Assembly: GCA_026985095.1 (NCBI GenBank)
Contig: JALSQW010000029.1
Location: 1 to 64,000, forward strand
Length of the DNA stretch: 64,000 bases
DNA from: Acidimicrobiia bacterium
GTDB taxonomy: Bacteria > Actinomycetota > Acidimicrobiia > Spongiisociales > UBA5794
Reading direction: 5' to 3'
How positions within the stretch are numbered: position 1 is the stretch's first letter; every line of letters begins with the position of its first letter. Of the stretch, positions 43,532 to 53,104 are shown piece by piece. The translations under genes and the position numbers were made by a program. A model generated the notes under the pieces. It worked only from the letters and a program-made list of their open reading frames with translations. It did no database searches and was not told the origin of the DNA.

Positions 43532-44165
43532 CGAGGTCGGCGACGACGAACGCCGGGGTCGGCTGCAGCGGGCTGAGGACCTGCCCCGGTCGGGTCACGA
43601 ACGCTCCGGCCGCGCCGGCGTGCATCGCCCCGGCGACGTCCCAGTCGTGGGCGGCCACCATCACCATGTGATCGATCGGGACGGCCAGTCGGGCGGCGGC
43701 GGTCCGGTACACCTCCGGCGCCGGCTTGAACCGGCGCACCATGTCGACGGTGAGGATCTGCGCCAGGTAGGGGGCGATCCCCGCGTTGGTCAACTGCGCC
43801 TTCGCCGTGGCCGGCGGTGAGTTCGTCAGTGCCGCCATCGGGATCCCCGCCTCGGCCATCCGTTCGATGGCCGGCAGGACGTCGGGGTGGGGCGGCAGGC
43901 TACGGATACGGCCGAGGATGTCGTCGCGAACCTCGTCGGTCACCTTCGCCGCCCTGCCCGCACGGACCATGTCGAAGGCGGCCGCGGCCAGATCGGTGAA
44001 CGGGTGGTAGTCGTCGACGATCGCGGACACGAACGACAGCTTCAACAAGGTGGCGAACCACGTGGAGGCCACCGCCTCGTCCCCGAAGGCCTCGGCGAAT
44101 CCGCTCCGGATCGGGCCCAGATCGAGGAGCGTCTCGTTGACGTCGAACACGAGGAACCGTTCCAT
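43503..44165 (-). CDS. HAD-superfamily hydrolase, 2-haloacid dehalogenase-like
   Basis: 220 residues. HAD motifs in order: DVNETLLDL (nucleophile Asp8), LTNSP, RFKPAPEVY (Lys), and AAHDWDVAGA. The DxNxTL form of motif I and the cap between motifs I and II resemble type II L-2-haloacid dehalogenases, though many such proteins are phosphatases of unknown substrate. Start ATG has TACGTT six bases upstream and no Shine-Dalgarno. Confidence 0.85.
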   Translation of the reverse strand: MERFLVFDVNETLLDLGPIRSGFAEAFGDEAVASTWFATLLKLSFVSAIVDDYHPFTDLAAAAFDMVRAGRAAKVTDEVRDDILGRIRSLPPHPDVLPAIERMAEAGIPMAALTNSPPATAKAQLTNAGIAPYLAQILTVDMVRRFKPAPEVYRTAAARLAVPIDHMVMVAAHDWDVAGAMHAGAAGAFVTRPGQVLSPLQPTPAFVVADLGELADALGA

Positions 44166-44171
44166 GAACCA

Positions 44172-44177
44172 AACGTA
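44172..44177 (-). promoter_or_regulatory. -10-like TACGTT, likely leaderless promoter of the HAD gene
   Basis: On the minus strand TACGTT is followed by six bases and the ATG. Divergent from the rpmJ promoter 39 bp away. Confidence 0.38.
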
Positions 44178-44215
44178 GCCGACGTCCGCCCTCGAGGTGG
44201 GGACGGCAGCGGGAT

Positions 44216-44245
44216 TTGCCGTTAGCCGTGCGCCATCCCTATGAT
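44216..44245 (+). promoter_or_regulatory. Promoter for the rpmJ-rpsM-rpsK-rpsD-rpoA-rplQ operon (TTGCCG-18-TATGAT)
   Basis: TTGCCG at 44216-44221 and TATGAT at 44240-44245, 18-bp spacer. It gives a leader of about 140 bases before rpmJ. The alpha operon is thus an independent unit here, cut off from spc by the inserted genes. Confidence 0.75.
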
Positions 44246-44393
44246 TCCGTCTCGGCCCGGAGCCGGGCCGTGTTCCTCTGTGGCAGAAGGAAGACGACGA
44301 CGCGTCGATGCGGACCGCCGTCGAGCCGCCCCCGAATGTCCTGTTCCGGGCGGAGCGACGCCCGACCGCCCCGACCGATCACGACAGGTACCG

Positions 44394-44510
44394 ATGAAAG
44401 TCTCAGCGTCAGTCAAGAAGATGTGCGAGCACTGCCGGATCGTTCGCCGGCATGGTCGGGTGTGGGTCATCTGCCCGCGTAACCCGCGGCACAAGCAGCG
44501 TCAGGGGTAG
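44394..44510 (+). CDS. rpmJ: 50S ribosomal protein L36 (zinc-binding form)
   Basis: 38 residues. Cys11, Cys14, Cys27 and His33 ([13 protein letters not shown]) form the C+ zinc site. Ends KQRQG. One residue longer than the common 37-residue form. Starts the alpha operon; infA, its usual upstream neighbour, is not present in the preceding 3 kb. Confidence 0.93.
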   Translation: MKVSASVKKMCEHCRIVRRHGRVWVICPRNPRHKQRQG

Positions 44511-44517
44511 GAGAGCA

Positions 44518-44895
44518 ATGGCCCGGATCGCCGGTGTAGACCTTCCGAGAGACAAGCGGATCGAGATCGCCCTCACGTACATCTACGGGGTCGGGCGTAG
44601 CTCGGCGTCCAAGATCGTCGAGGCACTCGACATCGATCCGGGCACCAAGGTCCGTGATCTCACGGACTCCGAGGTGTTGCGCATCCGTCAGTTCATCGAC
44701 GCCAACTTCGAGGTCGAAGGCGATCTGCGTCGTGAGGTCGCCCAGAACATCAAGCGCAAGATCGAGATCGGTTCCTACCAGGGTCTCCGGCATCGCCGCG
44801 GCCTGCCCGTCCGCGGCCAGCGGACGCACACGAACGCCAGGACCCGGAAGGGTCGGCGGGCACCGATCGCCGGGAAGAAGAAGGTCAAGAAGTAA
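44518..44895 (+). CDS. rpsM: 30S ribosomal protein S13
   Basis: 125 residues ([40 protein letters not shown]). The Lys-rich C-terminus contacts tRNA. The ATG has GGAGAG upstream. Shares a base with rpsK. Confidence 0.97.
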   Translation: MARIAGVDLPRDKRIEIALTYIYGVGRSSASKIVEALDIDPGTKVRDLTDSEVLRIRQFIDANFEVEGDLRREVAQNIKRKIEIGSYQGLRHRRGLPVRGQRTHTNARTRKGRRAPIAGKKKVKK

Positions 44896-45281
44896 TGGCG
44901 AGACAACAGGGAAGACGGCGCCGCGTCAAACGCAACATCCACCACGGACAGGCGCACATCAAGGCCACGTTCAACAACACGATCATCACCCTGACCGACC
45001 TGGACGGCAAGGTGGTGGGATGGTCGTCGGGCGGTTCGGTCGGCTTCAAGGGCTCCCGCAAGTCGACGCCGTACGCCGCTCAGGTCGCTGCCGAGCAGGC
45101 TGCCCGCAAGGCCGGTGAGATGGGGATGCGCAAGGTCGACGTCATCGTGTCGGGATCCGGTTCCGGCCGCGAGACCGCCATCCGTACCCTCCAGAACATG
45201 GGCATCGAGGTCACCGGTATCCGCGACGTCACCCCGATCCCGCACAACGGATGCCGTCCCAAGAAGCGGAAGCGGGGCTGA
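44895..45281 (+). CDS. rpsK: 30S ribosomal protein S11
   Basis: 128 residues. [40 protein letters not shown] and the C-terminal [13 protein letters not shown]. Forms the platform next to the mRNA exit. Confidence 0.97.
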   Translation: MARQQGRRRRVKRNIHHGQAHIKATFNNTIITLTDLDGKVVGWSSGGSVGFKGSRKSTPYAAQVAAEQAARKAGEMGMRKVDVIVSGSGSGRETAIRTLQNMGIEVTGIRDVTPIPHNGCRPKKRKRG

Positions 45282-45284
45282 GCG

Positions 45285-45890
45285 ATGGCGCGTTACACCG
45301 GACCGAGGACCAAGGTCAGCCGTCGAGCCCGTCAGCTCCTCGACGAGAACAAGGCCAAGTACTTCGACCGTCGCCCGTACCCGCCCGGCGAGCACGGTCG
45401 GGGCCGCATCCGCGAGTCCCAGTACATGGTGCAGCTCCGTGAGAAGCAGAAGCTCAAGCACATCTACGGGGTCCTCGAGAAGCAGTTCCGTCGCTACTAC
45501 ACCGAAGCGGCGCGCAGGAAGGGCATCACCGGCACGAACCTGCTGCAGATCCTCGAAGCTCGACTCGACAACGTCGTGTACCGAGCCGGTCTGGCCGCCA
45601 CGAGGCCTCAGGCCCGCCAGCTCGTCAACCACGCCCATTTCCTGGTCAACGGCAAGAAGGTGGACATCCCGTCGTACCAGGTTCGCGCCGGCGACGTGGT
45701 GACGGTGAAGGAACGCAGCAAGGACGTCCTCCCGATCCTGCACTCGGTCGACACCGTCGATCGCCCCGTTCCCGAATGGCTCGACGTCGACAAGGACGAG
45801 CGCAAGATCGTCGTCAAGGACCTCCCCAGCCGGGAACAGATCGACACCGACATCCAAGAGCAGCTCGTCGTCGAGCTGTACTCGAAGTAG
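45285..45890 (+). CDS. rpsD: 30S ribosomal protein S4, zinc-free form
   Basis: 201 residues. N-terminus MARYTGPRTKVSRRARQLL without any cysteine, so it is the C-minus type; the S4 RNA-binding domain is LEARLDNVVYRAGLAATRPQ. Normal length. S4 nucleates 30S assembly. Confidence 0.96.
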   Translation: MARYTGPRTKVSRRARQLLDENKAKYFDRRPYPPGEHGRGRIRESQYMVQLREKQKLKHIYGVLEKQFRRYYTEAARRKGITGTNLLQILEARLDNVVYRAGLAATRPQARQLVNHAHFLVNGKKVDIPSYQVRAGDVVTVKERSKDVLPILHSVDTVDRPVPEWLDVDKDERKIVVKDLPSREQIDTDIQEQLVVELYSK

Positions 45891-45937
45891 CAGTAGCCCA
45901 GACCGAATCACGCAGTAGACCAGCAGAGGAGTCCGCC

Positions 45938-46891
45938 GTGCTCATCACGCAGCGACCCGCCATCGAAGAGGAACGCGTCAACGACACCAGGTCCCGGTTC
46001 ATCGTCGAACCGTTGGAGCCGGGTTTCGGGTACACGCTCGGGAACACCCTGCGTCGGACGCTGCTGTCCCGGATCCCCGGTGCAGCCATCACGTCCGTCC
46101 GGATCGAAGGCGTCCAGCACGAGTTCTCCACCATGGAGGGCGTCGTCGAGGACGTCGTCGACTTCATCTTGAACCTCAAACAGGTCGTGCTTCGCATCGA
46201 CGTCGATGAGCCGCAGACGTTGTACCTGTCCGCCAAGGGCAAGGGCGAGGTCACCGCGGGCGACCTCAAGGTGCCCGCCGGCGTCGAGGTCGTCAACGGG
46301 GACATGCACCTCGCCACGATGTCGGCCTCCGGCAAGCTCGAGGTCGAGATGACCGCCGAGCGTGGCGTCGGCTACCGCTCCGCGGAGAAGAACAAGAAGG
46401 CCGAGGCCATCGGCGTGATCCCCATCGACTCGATCTTCTCGCCGGTACGAAAGGTCTCGTACCGGGTCGAGAGCACCCAGGTGGGGCAGATGACCGACTT
46501 CGACAAGCTCGTGCTCGATGTGGAGACCGACGGTTCGGTGACCCCGTCCGAGGCCATGTCGTCGGCCGGCGGGACGTTGCGCAACCTGTTCGAGCTGATC
46601 GCCGACATGGACGACTACCAGGCCCTCGTGCCCGACGACATGGTGCAGCAGGAGGTCTCCGGCCAAGAGCACCTCGACCTGCCGATCGAGGCGCTCGACC
46701 TGTCCGAGCGTCCCCGCAACTGCCTGCGGCGTGCCCAGATCCAGACCGTCGGCGAGCTCATCGAGAAGACCGAGGACGACCTGCTCAACATCACGAACTT
46801 CGGCCAGAAGAGCCTGGAGGAGGTCACTGCCAAGCTCGATGAGCTCGGCTTCTCGCTCAAGTCCGCCCAGGACAGTGAAGGTGGCGTCTGA
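45938..46891 (+). CDS. rpoA: DNA-directed RNA polymerase subunit alpha
   Basis: 317 residues from GTG (AGAGGAG upstream). N-terminal dimerisation domain with [21 protein letters not shown]-terminal domain [20 protein letters not shown] and [19 protein letters not shown] for UP-element DNA and activators. An in-frame extension into rpsD is not supported by conservation. Confidence 0.97.
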   Translation: MLITQRPAIEEERVNDTRSRFIVEPLEPGFGYTLGNTLRRTLLSRIPGAAITSVRIEGVQHEFSTMEGVVEDVVDFILNLKQVVLRIDVDEPQTLYLSAKGKGEVTAGDLKVPAGVEVVNGDMHLATMSASGKLEVEMTAERGVGYRSAEKNKKAEAIGVIPIDSIFSPVRKVSYRVESTQVGQMTDFDKLVLDVETDGSVTPSEAMSSAGGTLRNLFELIADMDDYQALVPDDMVQQEVSGQEHLDLPIEALDLSERPRNCLRRAQIQTVGELIEKTEDDLLNITNFGQKSLEEVTAKLDELGFSLKSAQDSEGGV

Positions 46892-47241
46892 TGCCGAGGC
46901 CGAAGAAGGGTCCCCGCCTCGGTGGGAGCCCGTCGCATCAGCGGAAGATCCTGGCCAACCTGGCCGGTCAGCTGATCGTCCACGAACGTGTGACGACGAC
47001 CCGGGCGAAGGCGAAGCTCCTGCGTCCGTACGTCGAGAAGATCATCACCAAAGCCAAGCGCGGTGACCTCCACGCTCGTCGGACGGTCCTCGCCAAGGTC
47101 GGCGACACCGAGGTCGTGACGAAACTGTTCGACGAGGTCGGTCCCCGCTACGCGGAACGACCGGGAGGCTACACCCGGATCACCAAGCTGGGGCCTCGCC
47201 GCGGCGACGGTACCGAGATGGCCCTCATCGAGCTCGTCTGA
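46891..47241 (+). CDS. rplQ: 50S ribosomal protein L17
   Basis: 116 residues. [20 protein letters not shown] and [20 protein letters not shown]. Last gene of the alpha operon; truA, which often follows, is about 5 kb away here. Confidence 0.97.
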   Translation: MPRPKKGPRLGGSPSHQRKILANLAGQLIVHERVTTTRAKAKLLRPYVEKIITKAKRGDLHARRTVLAKVGDTEVVTKLFDEVGPRYAERPGGYTRITKLGPRRGDGTEMALIELV

Positions 47242-47256
47242 GCGAGCCGGGGAAGC

Positions 47257-47718
47257 TCAGTCGGTCGCCAGGATCCCTTCGCGGACGACGACCACCGGGA
47301 CCGGCGCGTCCAGCAGGATCCGGGTGAGATGGCGGCCGACGCTGTCGTGTCCCCGGACGCCGACGGTGAGGGACTCTGCGCCGGCGTCGGTCACGATCGA
47401 CCGCAGCACCTCGGGAAGATCCCCGAAGGCGATCTCGTAGGACACCATCACCCCGTCGGTGTCGCCGACGGCCTCGTGGAACCAACGTTTCACCGCCGCG
47501 AGCTTCTCTCGCTGGTACTCGTCGACCACCGGTCTGGCGTCCGGCTCGGGCTCGTGGATCTGGTAGCGGTAGGCGGCGACCGGGGCGGTATCGATGGCGC
47601 TGGATCCGACGACGTGGGCGACGATCAGGTCCGCTCCGGCCCGTCGAGCCTGCGCCATCGCGTAGCGGGCGGCGTCGACGGACGCACGGGTCAGGTCGGT
47701 CGCGATCACCATTCGCAT
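47257..47718 (-). CDS. Universal stress protein (UspA family), single domain
   Basis: 153 residues from the ATG at 47718 (GAAGGAG upstream). It begins with MRMVIATDLTRASVDAARYA and ends with a nucleotide-loop-like VGVRGHDSVGRHLTRILLDA and VPVVVV, the ATP-binding Usp pattern (G-x2-G-x9-G-S/T, imperfect here). Usually a dimeric stress-related protein. A TAACCT about 37 bases upstream could be its -10. Confidence 0.85.
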   Translation of the reverse strand: MRMVIATDLTRASVDAARYAMAQARRAGADLIVAHVVGSSAIDTAPVAAYRYQIHEPEPDARPVVDEYQREKLAAVKRWFHEAVGDTDGVMVSYEIAFGDLPEVLRSIVTDAGAESLTVGVRGHDSVGRHLTRILLDAPVPVVVVREGILATD

Positions 47719-47781
47719 CGGCGCTCCTTCGCTCGTCGGCTGCAGGTTACCCGGAGGCGTGCGCCGCCGTTCGGCGCCGTC

Positions 47782-47787
47782 TAGTCT
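47782..47787 (+). promoter_or_regulatory. -10-like TAGTCT before the TRAP transporter genes
   Basis: TAGTCT eight bases before an ATG at 47796 that opens a six-codon frame ending in TGA at 47814-47816, which overlaps the DctQ start (ATGA). This looks like a leaderless mini-ORF coupled to the transporter gene. Confidence 0.4.
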
Positions 47788-47812
47788 CTCGGTCCATGGA
47801 GGACGGCAGCCG

Positions 47813-48475
47813 ATGACCGACAGCGTGACCGCGTCGGAACGCAAGGGGCAGGAGGCGACCGGCCTGTGGCGTGCCGCCCTCGCCTACGAACGGGTCGTCG
47901 ACACGATCAACGAGAAGGCCGGGTCGGTCACGCCGTACATCGTGATCGTCGTCGTCACGGTCGGGTTCACGAACGTCGTGCTCCGGTACCTGGGTCGGTT
48001 CCTCGAGACCCGCCTGGTCAACAACTACTGGCTCGAGTCCCAGTGGTACATGTACTCGCTCGTGTTCCTGCTCGGATTCGGCTACATCCTCAAGCACCAG
48101 ATCAACGTGCGGGTCGATTTCTGGTGGGCCGAGCAACCGTTGCGGACCAAGGTGTGGATCGACGTCATCGGCCACATCATCGCTCTCATCCCCTTCACCC
48201 TCGTCGGGCTCTGGGTGAGCCTGAGTTGGGTCCTCTCCTCGTTCACGTCGCAGACCGGCAGCTTCACGACCTGGAAGATCTGGACCATATGGGAGAACAG
48301 CCCCGACCCCAGCGGCCTCCCGCGGGCCCCCATCAAGGCGATGATCCTCGTCGGGTTCGGACTGTTGTTCCTCCAGGCCCTCGCCGAGATGGTGAAGCTG
48401 GTCGCCGTGCTCACCGGACACGAGGACTGGGTGGAGCTGCCCGTGGAGCACGAAGCACCGATGAGGATCGAGTAG
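47813..48475 (+). CDS. TRAP transporter small permease (DctQ-type)
   Basis: 220 residues with four hydrophobic segments (about 40-62, 85-105, 120-145 and 180-200) and conserved LKHQINVRVDFWWAEQPLRT. Longer than typical DctQ, like the mannitol/chloroaromatic subgroup. With the large permease it forms the sodium-driven membrane unit. The GGAGGA Shine-Dalgarno lies inside the upstream mini-ORF. Confidence 0.88.
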   Translation: MTDSVTASERKGQEATGLWRAALAYERVVDTINEKAGSVTPYIVIVVVTVGFTNVVLRYLGRFLETRLVNNYWLESQWYMYSLVFLLGFGYILKHQINVRVDFWWAEQPLRTKVWIDVIGHIIALIPFTLVGLWVSLSWVLSSFTSQTGSFTTWKIWTIWENSPDPSGLPRAPIKAMILVGFGLLFLQALAEMVKLVAVLTGHEDWVELPVEHEAPMRIE

Positions 48476-48487
48476 AGGAGGCCGGGC

Positions 48488-49825
48488 ATGGGTGGTTGGT
48501 TGGCCGTCATCATGTTCGTGCTCTTCCTCGTCCTGCTGCTCGTGGGCTACCCGGTGGCGTTCTCCTTCGCCGGGACCGCCGTCGTGTTCACGTTCCTCGG
48601 CGTGGCGCTGGGGGTGATCGACACGACGTTCCTCAGGTTGCTGCCCAACCGCTGGTTCGGGGCGATGTCGGACTTCACGTTGCTGGCGATCATCTTCTTC
48701 GTGTTCATGGGCGCCATCTTCGAACGGTCCGGCCTCGCCGAGGAGCTCCTGACGACGATCGCCATGATCCTGGGGCCCATCCGAGGCGGCCTGGCGCTGA
48801 CGGTGGTGTTCGTCGGGACGCTGCTGGCGGCGGCGACCGGCGTCGTGGCGGCCACCGTCATCGTGATGGGGTTACTCGCGCTGCCGGTCATGGTGCGTCA
48901 CGGGTACGACCACAAGCTGGCGACGGGCGTCATCGTGGGTTCGGGAACGATGGCCCAGCTCGTGCCGCCGAGCCTCGTCCTGGTCCTGCTCGCAGGCGTG
49001 GCCGGCGTGTCGGTCGGTGACCTGTTCCTGGGGGCGTTGATCCCGGGGATCATCCTGTCGGGTCTCTACGCCCTGTACGCCTTCGTGGTGGCGGTTCTCC
49101 AGCCGCACAAGGCGCCGCCGATGCCGCCGGAAGAGCGCACCCACCACGGTTGGGCGCTGACCCGCAAGGCCATGGTGGCGGTCGTGCCGCCGCTGCTGCT
49201 CATCTTCGCCGTGTTGGGCAGCATCTTCTTCGGCATCGCCTCGCCCACCGAAGCCGGGGCGGTGGGGGCCTTCGGCGCCGCGTTCTTGGCGTTCGCCAAC
49301 CGCAACCTCACCTGGGAGGTCATCAAGGGATCGGGCCGGGCGACGGCCGACATCACGGCACTGGTGTTGATGATCCTGTTCGCGTCGACGTTCTTCGCCC
49401 TGGTGTTCGATCGCCTCGGTGGTCAGCGGTTCGCCACCAACCTGCTGACGGACCTGCCGGGGGGCAAGTGGGGGTTCATCATCACGTCGATGATCGCCAT
49501 CTTCATCCTGGGCATCAACCTGGAGTTCATCGAGATCACGTTCATCGCGATGCCGATCTTCATCCCCGCAGCCGTCGCGCTGGACGTCAACCTGATCTGG
49601 TTCCTCGTGTTGGTCGCCATCAACCTCAACATGGCGTTCATCTCGCCGCCGGTCGGGTTCTCCTTGTTCTACCTCCAGTCGGTGGCGCCACCCGAAGTGA
49701 AGACCGGGGACATCCACAAGGGCGCGTTACCGTTCATGGCGCTGCAGGGCGTCGCGCTCGTCATCGTGATGCTGTTCCCGATCACCGTCGACTGGCTCGT
49801 CCAGCTCTCCCGCGCCACCACCTGA
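48488..49825 (+). CDS. TRAP transporter large permease (DctM-type)
   Basis: 445 residues, about twelve transmembrane segments. Family motifs: [62 protein letters not shown] and [20 protein letters not shown]. It starts 12 bases after the small permease. The DctP-type binding protein is encoded convergently just downstream. Confidence 0.93.
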   Translation: MGGWLAVIMFVLFLVLLLVGYPVAFSFAGTAVVFTFLGVALGVIDTTFLRLLPNRWFGAMSDFTLLAIIFFVFMGAIFERSGLAEELLTTIAMILGPIRGGLALTVVFVGTLLAAATGVVAATVIVMGLLALPVMVRHGYDHKLATGVIVGSGTMAQLVPPSLVLVLLAGVAGVSVGDLFLGALIPGIILSGLYALYAFVVAVLQPHKAPPMPPEERTHHGWALTRKAMVAVVPPLLLIFAVLGSIFFGIASPTEAGAVGAFGAAFLAFANRNLTWEVIKGSGRATADITALVLMILFASTFFALVFDRLGGQRFATNLLTDLPGGKWGFIITSMIAIFILGINLEFIEITFIAMPIFIPAAVALDVNLIWFLVLVAINLNMAFISPPVGFSLFYLQSVAPPEVKTGDIHKGALPFMALQGVALVIVMLFPITVDWLVQLSRATT

Positions 49826-49850
49826 GACCCCGTTGCCGTCACGAACGCGA

Positions 49851-49880
49851 CGAGGGGGCGGCCGTGGGGCCGCCCCCTCG
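49851..49880. terminator. Bidirectional hairpin terminator between the TRAP permease and binding-protein genes
   Basis: Perfect 13-bp stem (49851-49863 with 49868-49880) and a 4-base loop in the 76-bp convergent gap. Symmetric, so it can serve both transcripts. Confidence 0.75.
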
Positions 49881-49901
49881 CTTCGTCGCGTCGGTGGTCG
49901 C

Positions 49902-51059
49902 TCAGGTCTGCAGGGCGCTCGTCTGGAGCATGCCGAGCTCGGCCAGGCCCATCCAGTTGTAGCTCTCCTTGCGGAACGTGTCCCAGTGGTCGAACACCGT
50001 GGCGAAGTCGGCGTCCTGTCCCTTGAGCTCCTCGAAGAGCTCGTCGGCGGCATCTTTGGAGGCCTGCATCACGTCGTCGGGGAACGGCAGGATGGTCACG
50101 TTGCCGCCGTCGATGATCTCCTTCAACGCCTCGGGGTTCCGGACGTCGTACTTGGCCATCATCGTCGCGTTGGCCGTGTACGCGGCAGCCTCGACGATGG
50201 CCTGGTACTCCTCGGGGAGGTTGTTCCACTCGTCGAGCCCGATCTCGACCTCGAGGGATGGGCCCGGCTCCCACCATCCCGGGTAGTAGTAGAACTTGGC
50301 GACCTCGTTGAACCCGAGCTTGGTGTCGTCGTAGGGGCCGACCCATTCGGTGGCGTCGATGTTGCCGGTCTGGAGCGCCTGGAAGATCTCGCCGCCGGGG
50401 AGGACCTGGACGAGGACCCCCAGCTTCTCCATCACCTTGCCGCCCAGGCCGGGGATCCGCATCTTCAGCCCCTGCAGGTCACCGACGTTGTTGATCTCCT
50501 TGTTGAACCAGCCGCCCATCTGGGTGCCGGTGTTCCCGGCGGGGAACTGGATCAGGTTGAACTTCTCGGCGTACAGGTCCTGCATCATCTTCAGGCCGCC
50601 GCCCTCGTACAGCCAGGCGTTCTGCTGACGGTACGTCAACCCGAACGGCAACGCTGTGCCGAAGGCCGTCACCGGGCTCTTGCCGATGTAGTAGTACGAC
50701 GCCGTGTGTCCGGCCTTGATGCCGCCTTCCTGCACCGACGGAAGCACCTCGAGGCCCCCGACGAGCTCACCGGCTTCACGGGCGTTGATGATGAACTTCC
50801 CCCCGCTGAGCGCCTTGACCGTCTCGGCGAAGGTCTCGGCGCCGCCGAAGATCGTGTCCAGGCCCCGCGGCCAGCTCGTCGCCATGTCCCAGGTGATGTC
50901 CGGCAGGCTGGCGCTGTTGTCGGCCGCGGCGTCGCTCGCGTCGTTGGCCGAGCACCCCGCGATCGCCAATGTCATCCCACCGACGGCGGCGACACCGGCC
51001 GTGGTGAGGAACTTGCGCCGGTCGAAGGCGACCTGATCCGGATCGACTCTCTTGCCCAT
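49902..51059 (-). CDS. TRAP transporter solute-binding protein, DctP/TakP-type, Tat lipoprotein
   Basis: 385 residues from the ATG at 51059 (GAGGAGG upstream). The N-terminus has a Tat motif ([10 protein letters not shown]) and a lipobox (AIAGC). The body shows TRAP binding-protein features of the TakP/mannitol-chloroaromatic subgroup: [50 protein letters not shown] and [10 protein letters not shown]. TakP binds 2-oxo acids, so an organic acid is a reasonable guess but unproven. Convergent with its permease genes, which is unusual. Confidence 0.9.
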   Translation of the reverse strand: MGKRVDPDQVAFDRRKFLTTAGVAAVGGMTLAIAGCSANDASDAAADNSASLPDITWDMATSWPRGLDTIFGGAETFAETVKALSGGKFIINAREAGELVGGLEVLPSVQEGGIKAGHTASYYYIGKSPVTAFGTALPFGLTYRQQNAWLYEGGGLKMMQDLYAEKFNLIQFPAGNTGTQMGGWFNKEINNVGDLQGLKMRIPGLGGKVMEKLGVLVQVLPGGEIFQALQTGNIDATEWVGPYDDTKLGFNEVAKFYYYPGWWEPGPSLEVEIGLDEWNNLPEEYQAIVEAAAYTANATMMAKYDVRNPEALKEIIDGGNVTILPFPDDVMQASKDAADELFEELKGQDADFATVFDHWDTFRKESYNWMGLAELGMLQTSALQT

Positions 51060-51174
51060 GTGGTCCTCCTCGTCCAATCCGTTCCCGCGCACCCGATGCG
51101 CATGTACCGGGCGCCGTCGCAGCATACCCGGTGCGACCCCTGCCCTGCAGGAGTTCGTCGCTCCCGCCGGCCAC

Positions 51175-51735
51175 TCAGGCGGCGAACGACGCCAGGCGGT
51201 CGATGGCCCGGCGGGTCGACAGATCCAGCTCGTACGGATCGAGCCCATCGAGCGGGACCCAGCGGGCGTCGGCGACCTCGGCGTCGGGGACGAGGTCGCC
51301 CGAGCGGGCCACGAACGCGAACCGGAGGTCGAAATGCTCGTGCGCGGGTTCGTCCGTGCGGGGAGGGATCGGATGGATGTCCAGGTCGAACAGACCCGGG
51401 ACCAACAGGCGGAGATCGGCGACCCCGGTCTCTTCGGCGATCTCCCGACGGGCCGCGGCCTCCGGGGACGGATCCGACGGGTCGATGTGGCCCCCGGGTT
51501 GGAGCCACCGCCCGAGCCGGCGATGCTCGATCAACAGCACCGCGGCACGATCGGGCGACATCACGAACCCGGAAGCCGTGAAGTGCCCGGGGGTGAACAG
51601 GCTCCTGGTGCACGGACGCGGTGAGGCGGCGGTCAGCGTCAGCATCCGGGTCCGAACCGGGTCGTCGCCCGGGTACCGCTCGAGGGCGGCGACGAGGGCG
51701 GCGTGGCGTTGGTCGAGATCGGGTGGGCGGGTCAT
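51175..51735 (-). CDS. Nudix hydrolase
   Basis: 186 residues. The Nudix box [24 protein letters not shown] is present at about 81-104, with REIAEE as catalytic core and a slightly longer insertion than the classic G-x5-E spacing. Substrate unknown. The ATG has TAGCCT eight bases upstream, another possible leaderless start. Confidence 0.87.
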   Translation of the reverse strand: MTRPPDLDQRHAALVAALERYPGDDPVRTRMLTLTAASPRPCTRSLFTPGHFTASGFVMSPDRAAVLLIEHRRLGRWLQPGGHIDPSDPSPEAAARREIAEETGVADLRLLVPGLFDLDIHPIPPRTDEPAHEHFDLRFAFVARSGDLVPDAEVADARWVPLDGLDPYELDLSTRRAIDRLASFAA

Positions 51736-51797
51736 CGGTGGCGAGGCTAGGGCGGTGGGTCCCGGTAACCTGACCCGCCAACCGAGAGGGAGTTCCG

Positions 51798-52325
51798 TTG
51801 GGAGCCGTGCTTCATCGCCTGCTGCAGACGTTGCGTTTCGAACGCGACGCCTTCGTGTGGATGGACCTGAACGACCGAGCCACCGGCGACGGGCTCCTCC
51901 TGGTGGTCGTCACCCAGATCCTCCTGCTGCTCGGCAACGGTCAGAGCCTCCTCGGACTGGCGCTGGGCTTCAACCAGGTCATCGGCTCGTTGCTGAGCGC
52001 CATCGTCTTCTGGCTGGTGTACTCGGGGATCACCTACGCGGCCAGTCGGTACCTGTTCTCGGGGCATCTCGGGTACGCCACGGTGCTGCGCATCGCCGGG
52101 TTCGCCTATCCGACCTTGCTCTTGTGGTTGTTCACGACCCGCGTGCTGCCGTCGTCGGGGCTCGCGGCGTTCATCCTGGGTGCGGTCTGGTTGCTGGCCA
52201 TCGTCGCCTACGGCGTCCACTATGTCGCCGACCTGCCCCTCGAGAAGGCGGCTGCGTCGGCCATCCTCGGCCTCGTCGGCTGGGTCATCGTGGCGGCGAT
52301 CTTCAGCGGCGGGATCATCTTCTGA
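51798..52325 (+). CDS. YIP1-family-like membrane protein
   Basis: 175 residues from TTG (GAGAGGGAG upstream). Five hydrophobic segments; ALRFERDAF-like start and a final LVGWVIVAAIFSGGIIF. Resembles YIP1-domain proteins of unknown function. A TAACCT at about 51767 may be the -10. Five bases separate it from truA, so they are probably cotranscribed. Confidence 0.68.
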   Translation: MGAVLHRLLQTLRFERDAFVWMDLNDRATGDGLLLVVVTQILLLLGNGQSLLGLALGFNQVIGSLLSAIVFWLVYSGITYAASRYLFSGHLGYATVLRIAGFAYPTLLLWLFTTRVLPSSGLAAFILGAVWLLAIVAYGVHYVADLPLEKAAASAILGLVGWVIVAAIFSGGIIF

Positions 52326-52330
52326 CGGCG

Positions 52331-53101
52331 ATGCCGACCATCCGCCTCGACATCGCCTACGACGGCACCGGCTTCCACGGCTACGCCCGTCAACCCGGGG
52401 TGCGGACCGTGCAGGGGGAGCTCGAGGCGGCGCTGGCGCCGTTCGTGTCGCCCCTCGAGACCGTCGTCGCCGGACGGACCGATCGAGGCGTCCACGCCAG
52501 CGGCCAGGTGGTGTCGTTCGTCGCCTCCGGGGACCTCGATCTCGACCGCATCCGCCGGTCGCTCAACCGGCGTCTCGGACCGGAGATCGCGGTCCTGCGA
52601 GCGGCCCATGCCCCCGACGGCTTCCACGCTCGGTTCTCCGCCACCGGTCGCGCCTACCGCTACCGGATCCTCGACCGGGAGGCGCCCGACCCCTTCGTCG
52701 CCCGCACGACGCTGCACGTTCCCACACGCCTCGACGTCGACGCCATGGATCGAGGCGTCGCCGCCTTCGTCGGTGAGCACGACTACGCCTCGTTCTGTCG
52801 GAACCGGGACGGGAAAGTGACGGTGCGGGAGGTCCGATGGGCCGGATGGCGGCGGACGGGCGACATCGTGGAGCTGTCGATCGCCGCCAGCTCGTTCTGT
52901 CATCAGATGGTGCGCTCGATCGTGGCCTTGTCCCTCGAGATCGGCCGGGGCCGCGTCGGTGTCGAGGAGGTGCCGCGGATCATCGACGCCCGGGACCGAG
53001 CCGAGGCGAAGGGCGCCGCTCGGCCGCACGGCCTGACCCTGGTCGGGGTGGGCTATCCGGGCGAGGAGTTGCGACCTCCGGCGTGGATCGCCCAGCGATG
53101 A
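52331..53101 (+). CDS. truA: tRNA pseudouridine(38-40) synthase TruA
   Basis: 256 residues. Catalytic Asp51 in AGRTDRGVHA; also LDIAYDGTGFHGYARQP, RAYRYRIL and SSFCHQMVRSIVALSLEIG. Modifies the anticodon stem-loop of many tRNAs. In other actinobacteria it lies directly after rplQ; here seven genes intervene. Confidence 0.95.
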   Translation: MPTIRLDIAYDGTGFHGYARQPGVRTVQGELEAALAPFVSPLETVVAGRTDRGVHASGQVVSFVASGDLDLDRIRRSLNRRLGPEIAVLRAAHAPDGFHARFSATGRAYRYRILDREAPDPFVARTTLHVPTRLDVDAMDRGVAAFVGEHDYASFCRNRDGKVTVREVRWAGWRRTGDIVELSIAASSFCHQMVRSIVALSLEIGRGRVGVEEVPRIIDARDRAEAKGAARPHGLTLVGVGYPGEELRPPAWIAQR

Positions 53102-53104
53102 CCG

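Noticed and set aside
44222-44494. Short frames between the HAD gene and rpmJ considered as infA
   Set aside because: None shows the IF-1 pattern (S1-like OB fold, about 72 residues); they are Arg/Pro-rich shadows.
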